A stretch of 64,000 bases of DNA from Cystobacter fuscus (GTDB taxonomy: Bacteria; Myxococcota; Myxococcia; Myxococcales; Myxococcaceae), in the NCBI RefSeq assembly GCF_002305875.1, contig NZ_CP022098.1:7502001-7566000 (forward strand), read 5' to 3'. Numbering within the stretch: position 1 is the first letter of the stretch; the number at the start of each line of letters is the position of its first letter. Made by a program: the position numbers and the translations under genes. Positions 60,567 to 64,000 of this stretch are shown here, piece after piece. The notes beneath the pieces were generated by a model. That model did no database searches. It had not been told where the DNA came from and saw only the letters and a list, made by a program, of their open reading frames with translations.

Positions 60567-61191
60567 GCGTCTGCATCCGCATCTCCGCCTTGCCGAGCGT
60601 GGACGCCAGGCGCAGCAACACCCACTCGGCGTTCGCGGGGATGACGAGGGCCCCATTGGCGAAGAGCGCGGGGAAGCGCAGGCGGTAGCCCACCCAGAAG
60701 ACGCCCGTGTACGGGTAGTAGGCGCGCATCTCCATGTCCGCCCGGCCCACCCGCTCCACGCTCAGGGGCCGCACCGTGCCCGCCGGCGTCACCAGCTCCA
60801 CGTTCCAGATGGAGTTGGGACGATCGAAGTCGTCGTAGTGGTAGTCGTAGACATAGACGCCGAGGAACAGCTCGTGCGTGCCCGTCGCCGCCGAGATCTC
60901 CCGGGCGAGGTTCTCCCGGACGCGCTCCGGCGGCAGCACCTTGAAGAGCGCCTGACGGTGCAGACGGGCCTCGCGGAAGGCGTCGGTCTGCAGGGTCGCC
61001 GTGGCGAAGAGAATGGTGTCGAAGCCCTTGTAGATCTCGTCGCGGCCCGAGTAGCGCGCCAGGACCTTCTGGTAGGCCTCTTCCTGGCGCTCGTCCTTGA
61101 GTACCGGAGCCGAGTCCCCCACCTGGGGAGGCACGGTGACACAGCCCGCGAGCGCCAGGAACAGCGCCCCGAACCGCAACCCCATCCTCAT
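60562..61191 (-). CDS. lipoprotein of unknown function
   Basis: 209 residues from ATG 61191, overlapping the pyrE stop (ATGA). Clear lipobox LFLALAGC (Cys 17). The mature part has FDTILFATATLQTDAFREAR, VYVYDYHYDDFDRPNSIWNV and AYYPYTGVFWVGYRLRFPAL, a beta-rich domain of unknown type. It is cotranscribed with pyrE, padC and the bactofilins, but a link to their function is not shown. Confidence 0.7.
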   Translation of the reverse strand: MRMGLRFGALFLALAGCVTVPPQVGDSAPVLKDERQEEAYQKVLARYSGRDEIYKGFDTILFATATLQTDAFREARLHRQALFKVLPPERVRENLAREISAATGTHELFLGVYVYDYHYDDFDRPNSIWNVELVTPAGTVRPLSVERVGRADMEMRAYYPYTGVFWVGYRLRFPALFANGALVIPANAEWVLLRLASTLGKAEMRMQTR

Positions 61192-61757
61192 GGGATGAAG
61201 TCCCGGCGGGTGAACAGGGTGTGGAGCTTGTGGCCGCTGGCCTCGACCGCCTCGCGCCCACCCTCCAGCCGATCCACCAGGGCGAAGGCGCCGAGCACCC
61301 GCAGCCCCTCGAGCTGCGCGCGCTCGATGGCCTTGAGCGTGGAGGCTCCCGTGGTGACCACGTCCTCGAGGATGGCCACGGGCGCGCCGGGCCCGAGCGC
61401 CTTCATGCCCTCGATCCACTGGCCCGTGCCGTGGCCCTTGGGCTCCTTGCGGACGATGAAGGCATGCAACGGCGTCTGGGCCAGATAGCTCGTGAGGCTG
61501 ACGGCCGAGGCGAGCGGATCCGCGCCGAGCGTCAGGCCCCCCACCGCCACGGCCTCGGGGGCCTCGCGGCGCACCGCGTCCAGCAACAGCCGGCCGATGA
61601 GGTAGTGCCCCTCGGCCAGCAGCGCCGTGCGCTTGCAGTCGATGTAGAAGTCCGACTCCTTGCCCGAGGAGAGCACCACCTTGCGCCGCTCGAAGGAGCG
61701 CTCGGTGAGCAGTCGCAGCAGCCGCTCCCTGTCACCCGTGGGCGTGTCCATCTTCAC
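61188..61757 (-). CDS. pyrE: orotate phosphoribosyltransferase
   Basis: 189 residues from GTG 61757 (ATG 61751 is also possible). Converts orotate and PRPP to OMP. The PRPP-binding motif [14 protein letters not shown] is complete; other family parts are [20 protein letters not shown] and [15 protein letters not shown]. The start overlaps the padC stop (GTGA), so it is coupled to a cytoskeleton/segregation operon, an odd but apparently conserved myxobacterial arrangement. Confidence 0.95.
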   Translation of the reverse strand: MKMDTPTGDRERLLRLLTERSFERRKVVLSSGKESDFYIDCKRTALLAEGHYLIGRLLLDAVRREAPEAVAVGGLTLGADPLASAVSLTSYLAQTPLHAFIVRKEPKGHGTGQWIEGMKALGPGAPVAILEDVVTTGASTLKAIERAQLEGLRVLGAFALVDRLEGGREAVEASGHKLHTLFTRRDFIP

Positions 61758-62587
61758 AATCTCTCCAGCCAGGCCACGAGATCCGCGGAGTAGCGCAGCT
61801 GGGTGATCAGCTCCTGCTTGCGCGTCTCGTCGAGGTCGGCGAACACATCCGCCAGCAGCGCCAGGTCCTGGTTGATGTCCACCAGTTGCTGGGTGGCCTC
61901 CACGGCCAGCTCGTCCGCGTCGACCTCTTCTTCCACCGTCTCCGGCGCCAGCGACTCCTCGGTGGCCAGCGCCTTGTCCAGCATGTCCCGGGCGATGGGC
62001 GTGAGCCGCCCCTCCGCCTCGAGCTTGTCCCGGCGTGCCTCCAGCTCCTCGCGGCTCACCGGCGAGGCATGGATGGCCGAGGCGAGCGCCAGCAGCAGCG
62101 CGTCCTCGTCGGACAAGTCCGTATGCAGGCGCGCGAGGACGCGGTCGCGCTTGAGGAAGCGCAGCGCCGCCACGCGCCGGAAGCCGGAGATGATTTGAAA
62201 GCGATCCGGCGGCCGGAAGCGCACGTCCACCGGGAAGAGCTGGCCCAGCCGCGCCAGATCCGTGGCCAGCGCGGACAAGTCCCCCACGGGGCGGAGCTGG
62301 AAGGTGGTGTCCTCGTCGATCCGCTCCAATGGAAGGTGAGCGGGCGCCACGTGGCCGCGACGGCGCAACGTGGCGGACTCGAGGCTCTCCTCAACGGCCT
62401 TCGGGGGCGCCTGCTCCGCCCCGGCGTTGGACTCCTCGCCCCCGGACACCGCGCCCGTGGGCTCCTGTATGGCATCGGTGGAGGCGCCGGACGGCTCGGC
62501 CGCGTCCACCACGGGCGCGACCTCCGCCTGGGTGCTCGGCTCCGCGTCCACCTCGTCGATCCTGTTCTCGGCGTTCATGGCGTTCAT
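61754..62587 (-). CDS. padC: PadC-like ParB/Srx-domain adaptor
   Basis: 277 residues from ATG 62587. An acidic, disordered N-terminus (~1-80) precedes a ParB/Srx domain (~85-165): [40 protein letters not shown] with the GxRR CTP/phosphate-binding motif. The C-terminal ~110 residues are helical with a final segment ending [12 protein letters not shown]. No HTH domain is present, so it should not bind parS DNA. In Myxococcus PadC binds CTP, attaches to BacNOP filaments and recruits ParA; the same gene order here supports the identification. Confidence 0.87.
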   Translation of the reverse strand: MNAMNAENRIDEVDAEPSTQAEVAPVVDAAEPSGASTDAIQEPTGAVSGGEESNAGAEQAPPKAVEESLESATLRRRGHVAPAHLPLERIDEDTTFQLRPVGDLSALATDLARLGQLFPVDVRFRPPDRFQIISGFRRVAALRFLKRDRVLARLHTDLSDEDALLLALASAIHASPVSREELEARRDKLEAEGRLTPIARDMLDKALATEESLAPETVEEEVDADELAVEATQQLVDINQDLALLADVFADLDETRKQELITQLRYSADLVAWLERL

Positions 62588-62639
62588 CCGCACCCTTGGC
62601 TGACCCGTCACCTCTAGAGGGACGGGTACCCCCAACGCT

Positions 62640-63338
62640 TCAACGACCCTTCTTCTTCACGACGACCTTCTTGCGAGCCCCTTCCGCCACCGAGGGAGGA
62701 AGCGGAGCCGCGGGAGGCGGCCGGGGAGGCTCGGGACGCGTCGGCTCGGCGGCCCGGGCGACGGGCGGCGGAGGCGGCGCGGGCCGGGACGCCGGAGCGG
62801 CCGGAGCCGGAGGCGGCGCGGGCCGGGCAGGCGGTGCGGCGGCGGGACGAGCCGGCGCGGCGGGCGGCGGCGTGGGACGACCCCCCGGCAGGGCGGGACG
62901 CGCCACGGTGGTACCCGGACGCAGCGGCGTGCGCACAGCGGCCGGACGCGGCAGGGAAGGACGCTCGGCGGGCACGCGACCCGGCTCCACCTCGCCCATG
63001 TCCACGCGGCCGCGGAAGCTCGCCCCGTCCACGATGATGACGCGCGGCGAGTGGATGTCCCCCACCATGCGACCCTCGCGGGTGAGCTCCACGCTCTCGG
63101 TGGCGTTGATGTTGCCCACCACCACGCCGCTGATGATGGCGTTCTTCACCGCCACGTTCGCCTTCACCACGCCCGTGGGCTCCACGATGAGCGTCCGGCT
63201 GAGGGTGAGCTCCCCCTCCACCCGGCCGCGCACGGTCAGGTCCTCGTCACCCGTCAGCTTGCCGCTGATGAGGATGGAGGGACCCACCACGGTGTTGTTG
63301 ACGACGGCCCCAGAGGCCAGTTCCTTCGTGGTGGCCAA
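62640..63338 (-). CDS. bacP: bactofilin with Pro/Ala-rich tail (BacP-like)
   Basis: 232 residues. The bactofilin beta-helix core (~10-115) shows repeated short hydrophobic turns: [60 protein letters not shown] Pro/Ala-rich tail (~120-220) follows, ending [11 protein letters not shown], a basic stretch that may bind partners or membrane. In Myxococcus BacP also recruits SofG for pili polarity. It starts three bases after the bacO stop. Confidence 0.88.
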   Translation of the reverse strand: MATTKELASGAVVNNTVVGPSILISGKLTGDEDLTVRGRVEGELTLSRTLIVEPTGVVKANVAVKNAIISGVVVGNINATESVELTREGRMVGDIHSPRVIIVDGASFRGRVDMGEVEPGRVPAERPSLPRPAAVRTPLRPGTTVARPALPGGRPTPPPAAPARPAAAPPARPAPPPAPAAPASRPAPPPPPVARAAEPTRPEPPRPPPAAPLPPSVAEGARKKVVVKKKGR

Positions 63339-63341
63339 GGA

Positions 63342-63668
63342 TCAGCGCTCCTTCGGGATGTCCATGTCGACGTTGCCCTTGAAGGAGGCTCCGTCGGCGA
63401 TGAGGATGCGCGGGGCGCGGATGTCTCCCACCACGCGGCAGTCCGTCTTGAGCTCCACCTTGTCCGAGGCCGCGATGTTGCCGGTGACCCGGCCCGCGAT
63501 CTCCACGTTCTGCGTCTCGATGTCCGCCTCCACCACGCCACTGCCCTCGACGTAGAGGCTCTCCTTGAGGGAAATCTTCCCCTTCACGGTGCCCTGGATG
63601 ACCAGGTCCTCGTCGCCGGAGATCTCCCCATCGATGACAATGCTCGAACCGATGACCGTATTCGCCAT
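63342..63668 (-). CDS. bacO: short bactofilin (BacO-like)
   Basis: 108 residues, almost only the beta-helix core: VIGSSIVIDGEISGDEDLVI, GTVKGKISLKESLYVEGSGV, CRVVGDIRAPRILIADGASF, ending KGNVDMDIPKER. Bactofilins polymerise spontaneously without nucleotide. Coassembly with BacN and BacP into polar scaffolds is known in Myxococcus. Confidence 0.85.
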   Translation of the reverse strand: MANTVIGSSIVIDGEISGDEDLVIQGTVKGKISLKESLYVEGSGVVEADIETQNVEIAGRVTGNIAASDKVELKTDCRVVGDIRAPRILIADGASFKGNVDMDIPKER

Positions 63669-63719
63669 GAGTGTTGTCCACCCCTCCCGAGAGGCATGCT
63701 GCTGGCCGCGAGGCCCGTG

Positions 63720-64000
63720 TTAGATGTCGTCCGGCAACTTCACGTCCATCTCGATGGAGCCATTGAACACCGCTCCATCCTCGATGACCACGCGCGGGGC
63801 CTTGATGTCTCCGGCCACCTTCGCCGACGCGTTGATCGCCACGCGCCCCGAGGCGTCGATGTTGCCACTCGCCTCGCCATTGATGGTCAGTTCCTCGGCG
63901 CGGATGTCCGCCTGCACCTTGCCGGTGCCCTCGATGGTCAGGTGATTCTTCAGGGCAATCTGCCCCTCCACCCGTCCCTCGATGATCAGATCGCCGCCTC
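63720..64000 (-). CDS. bacN: bactofilin (BacN-like), 5' end outside window
   Basis: The minus-strand frame is open to base 64000 (GGDLIIEGRVEGQIALKN), so the start lies beyond the window. The visible 93 codons show the bactofilin repeats TIEGTGKVQADIRAEELTIN, AKVAGDIKAPRVVIEDGAVF and end GSIEMDVKLPDDI. It is the first gene of the bacN-O-P-padC run, with a 51-base gap to bacO. Confidence 0.82.
   Translation of the reverse strand, partial: GGDLIIEGRVEGQIALKNHLTIEGTGKVQADIRAEELTINGEASGNIDASGRVAINASAKVAGDIKAPRVVIEDGAVFNGSIEMDVKLPDDI

Noticed and set aside
61754-62587. Chromosome-partition parB with a nearby origin
   Set aside because: The protein lacks an HTH DNA-binding domain, no parA or parS-like palindrome is seen, and gene order points to PadC.
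1-64000. CRISPR array
   Set aside because: No regularly spaced short direct repeats or cas genes were noticed in the window.

Overview
The window comes from a high-GC myxobacterium, most likely suborder Cystobacterineae (an Archangium/Cystobacter/Myxococcus relative). The clues are bactofilin genes next to a PadC-type ParB-like gene, a Wzm/Wzt O-antigen cluster with dTDP-rhamnose genes, myxobacterial Sit-type (outer-membrane-exchange) toxin/immunity families, a giant hybrid Ser/Thr-His kinase, many lipoproteins, and strong G/C bias at third codon positions. No plasmid, phage or CRISPR signal is visible.

1-11.4 kb, signalling: a 5'-truncated CapA-like protein, a membrane adenylyl cyclase, a truncated D-threonine-aldolase-like pseudogene, a 1761-residue hybrid kinase (Ser/Thr kinase, AAA/NACHT-like ATPase, long helical region, GAF, histidine kinase), a secreted BNR-repeat protein and a PAS histidine kinase.

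11.4-24.7 kb, accessory mosaic: two plausible intact toxin/immunity pairs (a DUF6310-like lipoprotein with a DUF5953-like partner, and a SitA-like LHH protein with a double-CXXC SitI6-like immunity protein) lie among at least three broken copies of the same immunity gene, several copies or fragments of an Rpn-type PD-(D/E)XK nuclease, a detached kinase-tail gene with a fragment copy, and an IS91 remnant. A PI-PLC lipoprotein, an alpha/beta hydrolase and a delta-60 repeat lipoprotein are interspersed. The repeated blocks suggest repeated recombination.

24.7-28.3 kb: a visibly lower-GC three-gene operon encoding a nuclease-like effector, a middle component and a Rad50-like DUF3732 ATPase. This fits the ABC three-component (ABC-3C) conflict systems and is the best candidate for a poorly described defence system.

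28.7-39.5 kb: two tRNA-modification genes (MnmD-like, Tgt); a TetR regulator with a candidate operator, followed by four tandem cytochrome P450 paralogues; an ABC-F ATPase; a YihY/BrkB membrane protein.

39.7-55 kb, surface polysaccharide: large GT2/GT4 glycosyltransferases, rfbBDAC for dTDP-L-rhamnose, and a tightly overlapping wzm-wzt-GT-GT operon. Together they would make a rhamnose-containing O-antigen or related glycan and export it through an ABC transporter.

55.1-64 kb, housekeeping: twin tRNA-Gly(GCC) genes, pgsA, a TPR-AIM24 protein, a lytic transglycosylase, nadB, a LOG-family protein, and an overlapping run bacN-bacO-bacP-padC-pyrE-lipoprotein. From memory, bacNOP-padC and wzm-wzt are also near neighbours in Myxococcus xanthus, which suggests this half is conserved backbone while 11-28 kb is accessory.
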